A stretch of DNA of 64,000 nucleotides from Kitasatospora terrestris (GTDB lineage: Bacteria > Actinomycetota > Actinomycetes > Streptomycetales > Streptomycetaceae), in NCBI RefSeq assembly GCF_039542905.1, contig NZ_BAABIS010000001.1, positions 3,038,001 to 3,102,000 on the forward strand, in the 5' to 3' direction. The position numbers and the translations under genes were made by a program. Below are positions 41,100-49,605 of the stretch, one piece after another. Under the pieces are notes generated by a model. It did not search any database and was not told the origin of the DNA. It was given only the letters and a program-made list of their open reading frames with translations. Numbering within the stretch: the stretch's first letter is position 1; each line of letters opens with the position of its first letter.

Positions 41100-42362
41100 T
41101 CAGCCGAGCCGGTGGACGGCCGTCAGGTCGATCTCGTGCCCGGCGGTCCACAGCCGGGCGGCGGCGGTGAGCGCGCTGCGCCGGTCGTGCTCGGCGTTGC
41201 GCGGTCGGGCGCTGAGCAGCGAGACCGCGCCGCCGCGGGCCCGCGGGTGGCGGCGGACCAGGGCGTTCAGGCCCTGGCCCGGGCCGCACTCCACGCACAG
41301 GTGCGGTCCGGCGGCGAACAGCGCGTTCAGCGCGGACTCCAGCCGGACCGGCCGGGACGGCTGTCCGGCCCAGAACTCCGGGTCCGCGGCCAGCTCGGCG
41401 GGCAGCGGCCCGCCGGTGGTCGCGGAGTACAGCGGGACGGCGGGTGCCCGCAGGTCGATCCGCCGGTAGACCTCGGCGGCCCGCCGGCAGGCGGAGGCGA
41501 CCACCGGGCTGTGGTACGCGGCGCCGGCCCGCACCTTCATCGCGGTCAGCCCGGCCAGGGCCAGCGCCCGGGTGGAGTCGGCGAGTTGCCGGGTCTCCCC
41601 GGCGAGCAGGGTCTGGTCGGGCCCGTTCACCGCGGCGACGGTGACCCCGGCGGTGAGCAGGCGGCGGACGGTGTCCGGGCCGGCCGCGACCGCGAGCATG
41701 CCGCCCTCGGGCGTCCGGGCGAGCCAGTCGGCCTGCTCGCGGACCACGTCCACCGCGTCGGCGAGCCGCATCACCTCGGCGAGTGCGGCGGCGGCCTGCT
41801 CGCCGATGCCCTGGCCGAGCAGGACCGCCGGCCGCACTCCCCAGGAGTGCAGCAGGCGGCCGAGTGCCCAGTCGACGGCGAAGACCAGCGGCAGGGTGCG
41901 CCGGACGTCGTCCAGCGGCAGCCGGGGCGTCTCGGACAGCCAGTCGGCCCGGGCGGCCGGGCCGTCCGCGCCGAGCAGGCCGAGCACCTCGTCGACGGCC
42001 TCGGTGAAGACCGGTTCCACGCCGTACAGGCCGTGGGCCATCCGCGGGTGCTGGGCGCCCTGGCCCGGCAGCAGCAGCGCCACCGGGTCGGGGCCGGCGG
42101 CCGCGCCGCGCAGCGCGCCGGGCCGCAGGCCGTCCAGGGCGGCCAGCGCCTCGGTGGCACCGGCCGCGACCAGGGCGCCGCGGGCCGGTCCGCCGGCGGG
42201 CGCGCCCCAGGCGTCGGCGACCCCGTCGAACCCGCGGTCGCCGCGGGCCTTGATCCAGCGGCGCAGGCCGGCGCGCAGGGCCTCCTCCTCGGCCGGGTCC
42301 GCGGCCGACCACAGCATCAGCCGCGGTACCCGCCCCGGGGCGGGTCCGATTCCGGGCAGCAT
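41100..42362 (-). CDS. AT-fold protein lacking the catalytic serine
   Basis: 420-aa acyltransferase-fold protein. Residues 10-90 resemble the KS-AT linker of type I PKSs (LMLWSAADPAEEEALRAGL) before the AT core begins at LLLPGQGAQHPRMAHGLYG. At the nucleophile elbow it reads LLGQGIGEQAAA near residue 184, where GHSxGE is expected: both His and the catalytic Ser are changed (Gln, Gly). The His segment AAYHSPVV is kept. It is therefore unlikely to form a classical acyl-enzyme; a structural, scaffold or hydrolytic role is possible. ATG at 42360-42362. Sits between SARP and ACP genes. Confidence 0.85.
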   Translation of the reverse strand: MLPGIGPAPGRVPRLMLWSAADPAEEEALRAGLRRWIKARGDRGFDGVADAWGAPAGGPARGALVAAGATEALAALDGLRPGALRGAAAGPDPVALLLPGQGAQHPRMAHGLYGVEPVFTEAVDEVLGLLGADGPAARADWLSETPRLPLDDVRRTLPLVFAVDWALGRLLHSWGVRPAVLLGQGIGEQAAAALAEVMRLADAVDVVREQADWLARTPEGGMLAVAAGPDTVRRLLTAGVTVAAVNGPDQTLLAGETRQLADSTRALALAGLTAMKVRAGAAYHSPVVASACRRAAEVYRRIDLRAPAVPLYSATTGGPLPAELAADPEFWAGQPSRPVRLESALNALFAAGPHLCVECGPGQGLNALVRRHPRARGGAVSLLSARPRNAEHDRRSALTAAARLWTAGHEIDLTAVHRLG

Positions 42363-42395
42363 GAATCAGCTCCTCAGTGGGGATCGGCAGGGCGG

Positions 42396-43214
42396 TCAGA
42401 CGGCGAGTCGGCCGATCCGGCCCTCGCCCGGGCGGCCCGGGTCGTCGAGCATCGGGTCCGAGGCGAGGATCGCCTGCTGCAGTTGCTGGAGCCTGGCGGA
42501 CGGCTCCAGACCGAACTCGTCGACCATGGTGGCGCGCAGCCGCTTGAAGACGTCCAGCGCGCGCCACTGCCGGCCGGACCGGTACAGCGCGAGCATGTGC
42601 TGGGCGTGCAGGTTCTCGTGCCACGGGTGCTGCACGGACAGCACCGCGAGCTCACTGAGCAGCTCGTGGTGCCGGCCGAGCCGCAGGTCGGCGTCGATCC
42701 GCCGTTCCAGCACGCCGATCCGGCTCTCCTCCAGTCTCATCACCTCGATCGCCAGCCGGGAGCCGGCCTGCACGTCGACCAGGACCGGTCCGCGCCAGCA
42801 GCCGAGCGCGGTGCCCAGCAGCCGGGAGGCGGCCTCGTCGTCGTGCGCGTCCAGCGCCTGCAAGCCGGCCGCGGCGTACCGCTCGTACTCCTGGACGTCC
42901 AGCTCCTCGGGGCGGATCTCCAGGACGTAGCCGTTGTACTGGGTGCGCAGCACGTCCTTCGCGGTGCGCGGGCCGTGCGGCCGTAACACCGAGTCCAGGC
43001 GCCGGCGCAGCTGCAGGATGTACGTCTGCAGCGTGGTCGGCGCGCTGCGCGGCGGGTCCGCGCCCCACAATTCGTCCATCAGGACAGTCGCGGGCACCAC
43101 CTGGCCGGCGCACAGCGCGAGCAGCGCCAGCACCTGCCTGGGTTTTCCCGCGGTCGGGACGATGGACTCTCCCAACTCCGTGGCCTCCAAAGGGCCCAGA
43201 ACCTTGACCTGCAT
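42396..43214 (-). CDS. SARP family activator with a TTA leucine codon
   Basis: 272-aa SARP with the same two-domain layout as the gene at 37068 (DNA-binding KPRQVLALLALCAGQVVP, ELWGADPPRSAPTTLQTY; activator domain EYERYAAAGLQALDAHD, CWRGPVLVDVQ). A TTA Leu codon (codon 77, minus strand of 42984-42986, in SVLRPHG) makes translation depend on the rare bldA tRNA-Leu in streptomycetes, a common switch in pathway activators. The ATG at 43212-43214 was preferred because GGGGGAG stands six bases upstream; a start at 43229 is possible. First gene of the SARP-AT-ACP run. Confidence 0.93.
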   Translation of the reverse strand: MQVKVLGPLEATELGESIVPTAGKPRQVLALLALCAGQVVPATVLMDELWGADPPRSAPTTLQTYILQLRRRLDSVLRPHGPRTAKDVLRTQYNGYVLEIRPEELDVQEYERYAAAGLQALDAHDDEAASRLLGTALGCWRGPVLVDVQAGSRLAIEVMRLEESRIGVLERRIDADLRLGRHHELLSELAVLSVQHPWHENLHAQHMLALYRSGRQWRALDVFKRLRATMVDEFGLEPSARLQQLQQAILASDPMLDDPGRPGEGRIGRLAV

Positions 43215-43308
43215 CGGATACTCCCCCATCCGGCCATGGAACTTCCCGAAAGGGTGTCAAGCGGGGGTCCTCGGCGACCAGTGCCGGGCTCACGGTGTGG
43301 GGATGAGG

Positions 43309-43322
43309 TTCCGCATGCGGAA
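43309..43322. promoter_or_regulatory. 14-bp perfect palindrome between SARP and peptide/YcaO operons
   Basis: TTCCGCATGCGGAA is self-complementary and lies in the 239-bp divergent region, 95 bp before the SARP start and 132 bp before the 81-aa ORF. A dimeric repressor or regulator could bind here and control both directions. No SARP-type heptads were found in this region. Confidence 0.45.
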
Positions 43323-43453
43323 TCCGTGAATTTCTCATGCCGATGGCGTGAGCGGGCCACTGGTGGGGGCGCGCCGGCCGAACTCAGAATGCTGGCGATG
43401 GCCGTCCCGGTCAGAGCACCACCCCGCCCCGAAAGCAGAGTGGAGTGCACCCC

Positions 43454-43699
43454 ATGTCCGACCCCGGATCCACCGCCGACCTCCGGTCGCTGCTCACCGC
43501 CGCCCTGCCGGTGGCCGCCGACGCGTCCCCGACGGACCTGACGATCGACGCCTTCGACCGCTGGTCGCTGGCCGACACCCCGGTCCTGGCCCTGTCGGTC
43601 GGCCTGTGCGTCGCCCCGGACCCGGAGCCGCACCCGGCCGACGCCCTGGCCGGCCTGTCCGCCGTCGCCGTCCGCCGCGCCGGGCTCGCCGCGGCATGA
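43454..43699 (+). CDS. 81-aa ORF, candidate precursor for the YcaO system
   Basis: Short acidic peptide translated just before the cyclodehydratase; its stop overlaps the next ATG as ATGA, so translation is tightly coupled, as is usual for RiPP precursors. The sequence has a leader-like middle (DLTIDAFDRWSLADTPVLALS) then a Pro/Ala-rich tail that ends in RRAGLAAA. It contains only one Cys (residue 51) and scattered Ser/Thr, so there is no obvious Cys/Ser/Thr-rich core for azole formation. It may be a real precursor with an atypical core, a separate recognition peptide, or an unrelated small protein. ATG at 43454. Confidence 0.65.
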   Translation: MSDPGSTADLRSLLTAALPVAADASPTDLTIDAFDRWSLADTPVLALSVGLCVAPDPEPHPADALAGLSAVAVRRAGLAAA

Positions 43700-45996
43700 C
43701 GGCGCCCGGGGGGAACACCGCCGCACGGAGCACCGGCTCCTCGCCGCTGGTCGGATTCCGTCGCCACCTGCGGCCCGTCGTGGTGGTCGGCGAGGCCACC
43801 TACCTGTTCTCGGAGGACGGCGTGACGGCGGTGCAGGGCCCCGAGATGGAGGCCCTGACCCCGCTGCTCGACGGCACCCGGGACCTGGAGACGCTGCTGC
43901 GCGAGGCGGCGCCGAACGTTCCCCCCGCCCGGCTGGGCGCCCTGATGGGGCGGCTGGCCGACGAGGGCCTGGTGGCCCTGCGCCCGGCCGGCGCGCCCGC
44001 GGCCGAGGAGTCGGAGCTGGCGTACTGGGAGTCCGCGGGGCTGGACGGCGCGATCGCCGCGGCCCGGACGGCGGCCGGCCGGGTGCACCTGGCCGCGCTC
44101 GGCCGCACCGGCCGCGCCGAGGCCGAACAGGCCCTGCTGACAGCCGGGTTGACCGTCACCGCGGACCCGGCGGAGGCCGACCTGACGGTGGTGCTCGCCG
44201 ACGACTACCTGGACCCGGAGCTGACCGCGGTGAACGCGGACCGGCTGGCCGCCGGCCGCCCCTGGCTGCTGGCCCGCCCGTACGGCCGGCAGGTGTGGAT
44301 CGGGCCGGTGTTCCGGCCCGGCGGCGCCTGCTGGTCCTGCCTGGCGCACCGGCTGTGGGGCCACCGCCGGGCCGAGGCGCACGTCCAGCACACCCTGGGC
44401 GAGGCCGGCCCCGCCGCCCGGCCGGCTGCCGGGCTCGCCGCGCTGTCCGCGCTGGCCGCCCACCTGGTGGCGCTGGAGGCCGCCAAGTGGCTGGCGGGCT
44501 GGCGGGATCCGTCCCAGCAGGCGGTGTGGACGCTGGACACCCTGACCATGGCCGGCCGCCACCACGCGCTGCCCGCCCGCCCGCAGTGCCGGGCCTGCGG
44601 CGACCCCGGGCTGATGGCCGAACGGCAGTGGCGGCCGGTCGAGTTCGCCTCCCGCCCGAAGGCGGGCGGGGACGGCGGCGGGCACCGCGCGCTGCCCCCC
44701 GAGCAGGTCCTGGAGCGGTACGGCCACCTGATCAGCCCGGTGACCGGGGTGGTCAAGGAGATCCGCCGCGACCCGCGCGGCCCGGCCTTCCTCAACTCCT
44801 TCCTGGCCGGCTCCAACCTGGCGGTCGGCGCGCACAGCCTGGGCGCGCTGCGGGCCGGGCTGCGCTCCAGCAACGGCGGCAAGGGCGTCACCGAGCTGCA
44901 CGGCCGGGTGAGCGCGCTCGGCGAGGCGGTGGAGCGGCACAGCGGCCACTTCCACGGGGACGAGCCGCGCCTGCGCGGCAGCCTGCGCTCGCTCGGCGAG
45001 CGGGCCCTGGACCCGTCCGGCTGGCTGCTGTTCGACGAGCGCCAGTACGCGGACCGGGCCGGGTGGAACGCCCGGCACAACGGCTTCCAGCACGTCCCGG
45101 CGCCGTTCGACCCGGACCGGGTGCTGGACTGGTCCCCGGTCTGGTCGGTCACCGAGGGCCGGCACCGGCTGCTGCCCACCGCCGCGCTGTACTTCGGCGC
45201 GCCGAAGGAGCCCGGCGAGGCGCCGTGCCACGCCGACTCCAACGGCAACGCGGCCGGCAGCAGCCTGGAGGACGCCGTCCTGCAGGGCTTCCTGGAGCTG
45301 GTCGAGCGGGACGCGGTCGCCCTCTGGTGGTACAACCGCACCCGGCAGCCCGGCATCGACCTGGACGCCTTCGCCGACCCCTGGACCGAGCAGCTGCGCG
45401 AGGTGCACGCCGAACTCGGCCGCGAGGTCTGGGCCCTGGACGTCACCTCCGACCTGGGCGTGCCGACCGTGGTGGCGCTCTCCCGGCGCACCGACAAGCC
45501 CGCCGAGGACATCGTGTTCGGCTTCGGCGCGCACTTCGACCCGCGCCTGGCCCTGCGCCGCGCGCTGACCGAGGTCAACCAGCTCCTCCCGGCGGTGCTC
45601 GGCGCCCGCCCGGACGGCACCGGGTACGCGGGCGGCGACGCCGAGGCCCTACGCTGGTGGCGCCACTGCACCACGGGCGACCAGCCCCACCTGGTGCCCG
45701 ACCCCGCCGCGGCCGCGATCCGCCCCGCCGACCACCCGTACCGGCCGCGCCGCGACCTGCGCGAGGACGTGCACCACGTCCGACGGCTGGTCGAGGAGCG
45801 AGGGATGGAGCTGCTGGTGCTCGACCAGACCAGACCCGACCTGGGCCTGCCGGTGGTCAAGGTGATCGTCCCCGGGCTGCGGCACTTCTGGGCCCGGTTC
45901 GCCCCCGGCCGCCTGTACGACGTCCCGGTGCGGCTGGGCAGGCTGGCCCGGCCCACGCCGTACGAACGGCTCAATCCGATTCCGATCTTCATCTGA
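43696..45996 (+). CDS. Fused leader-binding/YcaO cyclodehydratase (TOMM C-D fusion)
   Basis: 766-aa fusion. Residues about 20-100 resemble a PqqD-like RiPP recognition element (VVVVGEATYLFSEDGVTAVQ), residues about 110-310 a ThiF/E1-like domain with two zinc Cys pairs (CWSC near 212, CRAC near 298), and residues about 345-766 the YcaO domain. YcaO ATP/Mg-binding Glu lie in SSLEDAVLQGFLELVERDA near 523-540, and the C-terminus NPIPIFI has the Pro-rich ending of azoline-forming YcaOs. Such enzymes backbone-cyclodehydrate Cys/Ser/Thr to azolines with ATP. ATG overlaps the peptide stop. The partner oxidase follows 37 bp downstream. Confidence 0.9.
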   Translation: MTAPGGNTAARSTGSSPLVGFRRHLRPVVVVGEATYLFSEDGVTAVQGPEMEALTPLLDGTRDLETLLREAAPNVPPARLGALMGRLADEGLVALRPAGAPAAEESELAYWESAGLDGAIAAARTAAGRVHLAALGRTGRAEAEQALLTAGLTVTADPAEADLTVVLADDYLDPELTAVNADRLAAGRPWLLARPYGRQVWIGPVFRPGGACWSCLAHRLWGHRRAEAHVQHTLGEAGPAARPAAGLAALSALAAHLVALEAAKWLAGWRDPSQQAVWTLDTLTMAGRHHALPARPQCRACGDPGLMAERQWRPVEFASRPKAGGDGGGHRALPPEQVLERYGHLISPVTGVVKEIRRDPRGPAFLNSFLAGSNLAVGAHSLGALRAGLRSSNGGKGVTELHGRVSALGEAVERHSGHFHGDEPRLRGSLRSLGERALDPSGWLLFDERQYADRAGWNARHNGFQHVPAPFDPDRVLDWSPVWSVTEGRHRLLPTAALYFGAPKEPGEAPCHADSNGNAAGSSLEDAVLQGFLELVERDAVALWWYNRTRQPGIDLDAFADPWTEQLREVHAELGREVWALDVTSDLGVPTVVALSRRTDKPAEDIVFGFGAHFDPRLALRRALTEVNQLLPAVLGARPDGTGYAGGDAEALRWWRHCTTGDQPHLVPDPAAAAIRPADHPYRPRRDLREDVHHVRRLVEERGMELLVLDQTRPDLGLPVVKVIVPGLRHFWARFAPGRLYDVPVRLGRLARPTPYERLNPIPIFI

Positions 45997-46033
45997 GCAG
46001 CGCCCCGCTCGACCCCCACGAGGAGTCCTCGCC

Positions 46034-47485
46034 GTGCCCCGATCCGATGCGTCCCTGGCTCCGGTGCGGCTCGTCTCGCTGCGCGAGGACACCCTGGTCG
46101 AGCAGGACCCGGCCGGCGACGCCCTGACCGTGGTCAGCCCGTGGGGCGAGCTGCGGATCGAGCGGCCGGGACAGGTGGTCCGCGAGTCGCTGCGCCGGAT
46201 GGGCTTCGGGCCGGTCTCGCTGGAGAACGTGCCGGGCAGCGCCGAGCACCGGCGACTGGCCGAGGTGCTGGAGCAGCTGCACCACGTGCTGGTGCACTCG
46301 GTGGCCGCGGCCAGCGGCCAGGGGCCGCTGCTGTCGCTGGTGCCGGTCTCCGGGCAGGCCGCCCTGCGGCTGCCGGCGGTGGATCCGGGGCGGCCGTACC
46401 GGCTCTCCCGGTTCGCGGCGCTGGCAGCCCGGCCGGAGGGCGCGGTGCTGGAGTCGCCGCTGGCCCTGCACCGGGTGCTGCTGCACCACCCGGACGCGGT
46501 GGCGCTGGCCGCCGCGCTGACCCGCCCGGCCACCCCGGAGCGGCTGGCCGCGGCGCTCGGCCTGCCGGCCGCGCTGGCCGCCGAGCTGGTCGCCCACCTC
46601 ACGGCGGCCGGGACGGTGGTGGCGGGCGAGCCCGACCCGCCGGGCGGGCCGGCCCGGTTCGCCGAGGACAGCGACCCGGTGCTGGGCCTGTGGGCCGAGG
46701 CCGACCTGCTGTTCCACACCCGCAGCCGGCTCGGCCGGCACGACGGCCCGTACGGCGCGGTCTTCCCGCACGGCGCGCGCGGCCCGGCCGAGCCGGCCGT
46801 CAAACCGCCGCCGGCCGGGCCGCGGATCGCCCTGCACCGCCCGGCGATGGACCGGCTGCTGGCCACCGACCGGCGGTTCACCGCGGTGCTGGAGGCGGAG
46901 CGGCCGGCCGCCGAGGCGGGCCCGGAGCGGCCGCCGACCGCCGAGCAGCTCGGTGAACTCCTGTACCGGGCGGCCCGGGTGCGCTCGCTGGGGGTGGGCG
47001 AGCACGGCGCCGCCGACCCGTACCCGGTGAGCGACCGGCCGTACCCGTCCACCGGCTCGCTGTACGAACTGGAGCTGTACGTGGTGGTCGGCGAGTGCCC
47101 CGGCCTGCCGCGCGGCATCCACCACTACGACCCGCTGGACCACCGGCTCACCCTGATCAACCGCCAGGAGGCGGACGTGGTAGAGCTGTTGGGGACGGCA
47201 CAGATCGCCGCCGGGCTGCCGGCGCCGCCGCCGGTGCTGATCACCCTCACCGCCCGGTTCGGCCGGACCTCGTGGATCTACCGCGGGATGGCGTACGCGG
47301 CGACGCTCCGGCACGTCGGCGTGGTGCAGCAGACCCTGTCGCTGGTGGCCACCGCGATGGGCCTCACCCCGCACCCGGTGGCCTTCGGCGACATCGAGTC
47401 CTCGGCGCGGGCCTTCGGGCTGGACTGGCGGATCGAGTCCAGCGTCGGGGAGTTCGTGATCGGAGCAGGTCACCGCGGTCGGTGA
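46034..47485 (+). CDS. SagB-type FMN-dependent dehydrogenase
   Basis: 483-aa nitroreductase-like azoline oxidase. The C-terminal part (about residues 305-480) is the SagB/ThcOx domain: RPYPSTGSLYELELYVVV, GRTSWIYRGMAYAATLRHVG and VQQTLSLVATAMGLTPHPVAF. It uses FMN to oxidise thiazolines/oxazolines to azoles and pairs with the YcaO enzyme just upstream. The N-terminal 290 residues look like the leader-interacting/PqqD-like extension of long SagB proteins. GTG at 46034 with AGGAG upstream. Confidence 0.9.
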   Translation: MPRSDASLAPVRLVSLREDTLVEQDPAGDALTVVSPWGELRIERPGQVVRESLRRMGFGPVSLENVPGSAEHRRLAEVLEQLHHVLVHSVAAASGQGPLLSLVPVSGQAALRLPAVDPGRPYRLSRFAALAARPEGAVLESPLALHRVLLHHPDAVALAAALTRPATPERLAAALGLPAALAAELVAHLTAAGTVVAGEPDPPGGPARFAEDSDPVLGLWAEADLLFHTRSRLGRHDGPYGAVFPHGARGPAEPAVKPPPAGPRIALHRPAMDRLLATDRRFTAVLEAERPAAEAGPERPPTAEQLGELLYRAARVRSLGVGEHGAADPYPVSDRPYPSTGSLYELELYVVVGECPGLPRGIHHYDPLDHRLTLINRQEADVVELLGTAQIAAGLPAPPPVLITLTARFGRTSWIYRGMAYAATLRHVGVVQQTLSLVATAMGLTPHPVAFGDIESSARAFGLDWRIESSVGEFVIGAGHRGR

Positions 47486-47595
47486 ACGATCCGACCGGGC
47501 CGGGAACGGCCGGGACCGATCGGTTGGAACACCAGATCCATCGCGCCCTCGCGGCTAGCATGGGCTCGCTTGCGACATCTGCGCTCGGGGGAGAC

Positions 47596-48834
47596 ATGCC
47601 ACGCCGGTTGACCGCCGCCACCCGTTCGGAGCCCGCCGCCAGACCGGCGCGCGAGACCCTCGCACCACCCCCCGGTGACCTCGCCGAGCCCGCCCCGCTG
47701 CTGGCCCGTGCGGTGGTCACCGTGGTGTTCTCGGGGTTCGCCGCGCTCGCCGGGCTGCGCACCCTGAGCGTCCAGCCGAGCGCCGCCCAGCTGGTGGTCT
47801 TCCTGGTCAGCGTCGGCACCCTGCTCGCCCTGCAGCTGCTGCACTTCACCCCGTACGCGCCCGCGCCGCGCTCGCGGGCCGCGCTCGGGGTGCTGGTGCT
47901 GGAGGCGGTGCTGGTCTTCCTGCCCTTCCCGCTGTTCGGCCCGACCTGGATCGGCATGCCCGGCTTCTTCGCCGGCAACCTGCTGACCCTGCTGGTCGGC
48001 CCGTGGGCGTGGACCGGCTTCTGCGTGGTGATCGCCGGCGCGACCGCGCTGCAGGAGCTGTACACCCCGCAGCTGCTGGACGTCTCGTACACGGCCGTCT
48101 CCACCACCATCACCGGCCTGATCGTCTACGGGCTGATCCGGCTGGCCGCGCTGGTGGTCGAGGTGAAGAAGAACCGGGCCGAGCTGACCCGGCTGGCGGT
48201 CGCCCAGGAGCGGCTGCGCTTCTCCCAGGACCTGCACGACCTGCTCGGCTACAGCCTGTCCGCGATCACGTTGAAGAGCGAGCTGACCCGGCGGCTGGTC
48301 ACCAGCCAGCCCAGCCGGGCCCGGGACGAGCTGGTCGAGATCCTGGAGATCTCCCGGCAGGCGCTCTCCGACGTGCGGGTGGTGGCCAGCGGCTACCGGG
48401 ACATGTCGCTGGCCGACGAGTCCCGCTCGGGCCGGTCGGTGCTGGCCGCGGCCGACATCGAGGTCAGCATGGAGATCGCGCACGACCCGCTGCCGCCCGG
48501 GGTGAACACGGTGCTGGCGACCGTGCTGCGCGAGGGCATCACCAACGTCCTGGGCCACAGCAAGGCCGAACACTGCTGGATCACCGTGGACCAGCGGGGC
48601 GGCGCGGTCCGGCTGCGGATCGTCAACGACGGCGTGCAGCCCGCCCCGCAGGACCCACCGGGCCGGCACGGCACCGGGATCGAGAGCCTCAGCGCCCGGG
48701 TCGCCGCGCTCGGCGGGCGGCTGACCGCCGGGGTGCGCGGCGACGGCCGCTTCCAGCTGGAGGCCCGGGTGCCGCTGCCGGGCGGCCGGGGCGACGCCGT
48801 GGACGGCACCGCGCCGGCCGCCTCGGCGGCCTGA
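47596..48834 (+). CDS. Sensor histidine kinase (HisKA_3/NarL-type)
   Basis: 412-aa membrane histidine kinase. Five to six hydrophobic helices (about residues 40-190) sit before the dimerisation box FSQDLHDLLGYSLSAI with the phosphorylated His, and the ATPase domain has LREGITNVLGHSKAEH (N box) and GRHGTGIESLSARVAALGG. I chose the ATG at 47596 because GGGGGAG precedes it; an in-frame GTG at 47482 overlapping the SagB stop as GTGA would add 38 residues. It is convergent with the response regulator at 48850, which is probably its partner. Confidence 0.88.
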   Translation: MPRRLTAATRSEPAARPARETLAPPPGDLAEPAPLLARAVVTVVFSGFAALAGLRTLSVQPSAAQLVVFLVSVGTLLALQLLHFTPYAPAPRSRAALGVLVLEAVLVFLPFPLFGPTWIGMPGFFAGNLLTLLVGPWAWTGFCVVIAGATALQELYTPQLLDVSYTAVSTTITGLIVYGLIRLAALVVEVKKNRAELTRLAVAQERLRFSQDLHDLLGYSLSAITLKSELTRRLVTSQPSRARDELVEILEISRQALSDVRVVASGYRDMSLADESRSGRSVLAAADIEVSMEIAHDPLPPGVNTVLATVLREGITNVLGHSKAEHCWITVDQRGGAVRLRIVNDGVQPAPQDPPGRHGTGIESLSARVAALGGRLTAGVRGDGRFQLEARVPLPGGRGDAVDGTAPAASAA

Positions 48835-48849
48835 GTCACCCGCCGCCGG

Positions 48850-49455
48850 TCACAGCCAGCCGGCCTGCTCGGCTATCCGGATCGCGTCCACCCGGTTGCG
48901 GCCGTTGAGCTTGGTGACCGCGGTGGTCAGGTAGTTGCGCACGGTGCCGGGCGACAGGAACAGGCCGCGGGCGATCTCCGAGACCTCCGCGCCGCTGGCC
49001 GCCATCCGCAGCACCTCGCACTCCCGCGCGGTGAGCGGGTTCTCCGCCGAGTCCCAGGCGGCGAGCGCCAGTTGCGGGTCGATCACCCGGCCGCCGCGGG
49101 CCACCCCGCGGATCGCCTCGGCCAGCTGGTCCGGCGGGGCGTCCTTGAGGATGAACCCGGCGACGTGCGCGGCCAGCGCCCGGCGCAGGTTGCCGGGCCG
49201 GCCCAGGCTGGTGAGCACCAGGCAGCGGCAGCCGGGGAGTTCCTGGTGCAGCCGGCCGGCCGCGGTCAGCCCGTCCACGCCGGGCAGGTCGATGTCGACC
49301 ACGGCCACGTCCGGCCGCCACTCCAGGGCACGGGGGACGATCTCGTCGCCCGATGCCACCTCGCCCACGACCTCGATGTCCGGCTCCAGCCGGAGCAGGG
49401 CCACCAGGGCGCCCCGCACCATGTTCATGTCTTCGGCGAGCATGACTTTGATCAC
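48850..49455 (-). CDS. LuxR/NarL-type response regulator
   Basis: 201-aa regulator. Receiver domain with acidic pocket in VMLAEDMN, phosphoryl-accepting Asp in VAVVDIDLPGVDG and Lys in GFILKDAPPD; the C-terminal LuxR helix-turn-helix is NPLTARECEVLRMAASGAEVSEIA (partial) with SPGTVRNYLTTAVTKL. GTG at 49453-49455. It faces the histidine kinase end to end with 15 bp between stops, so the pair is convergent rather than in one operon. It may control the YcaO or type I PKS genes. Confidence 0.92.
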   Translation of the reverse strand: MIKVMLAEDMNMVRGALVALLRLEPDIEVVGEVASGDEIVPRALEWRPDVAVVDIDLPGVDGLTAAGRLHQELPGCRCLVLTSLGRPGNLRRALAAHVAGFILKDAPPDQLAEAIRGVARGGRVIDPQLALAAWDSAENPLTARECEVLRMAASGAEVSEIARGLFLSPGTVRNYLTTAVTKLNGRNRVDAIRIAEQAGWL

Positions 49456-49553
49456 CGCGAAACCCCGTTCGAACCGCCCCCGTGATACGGCGCCGGTCCC
49501 GGGGCCGCGCCTCAGTTTCTACCACTGAATCCTGGGAGTTCGCCCAAGACGAA

Positions 49554-49585
49554 GGGGCACCGGGACGAACGCTTCCCGGTGCCCC
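49554..49585. terminator. Terminator after the type I PKS operon
   Basis: Perfect 12-bp inverted repeat (49554-49565 and 49574-49585) with an 8-nt loop, 20 bases past the stop of the last small ORF of the minus-strand operon and upstream of the response regulator gene. Confidence 0.82.
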
Positions 49586-49605
49586 GAGGGTGGAGTGACG
49601 GTCCG

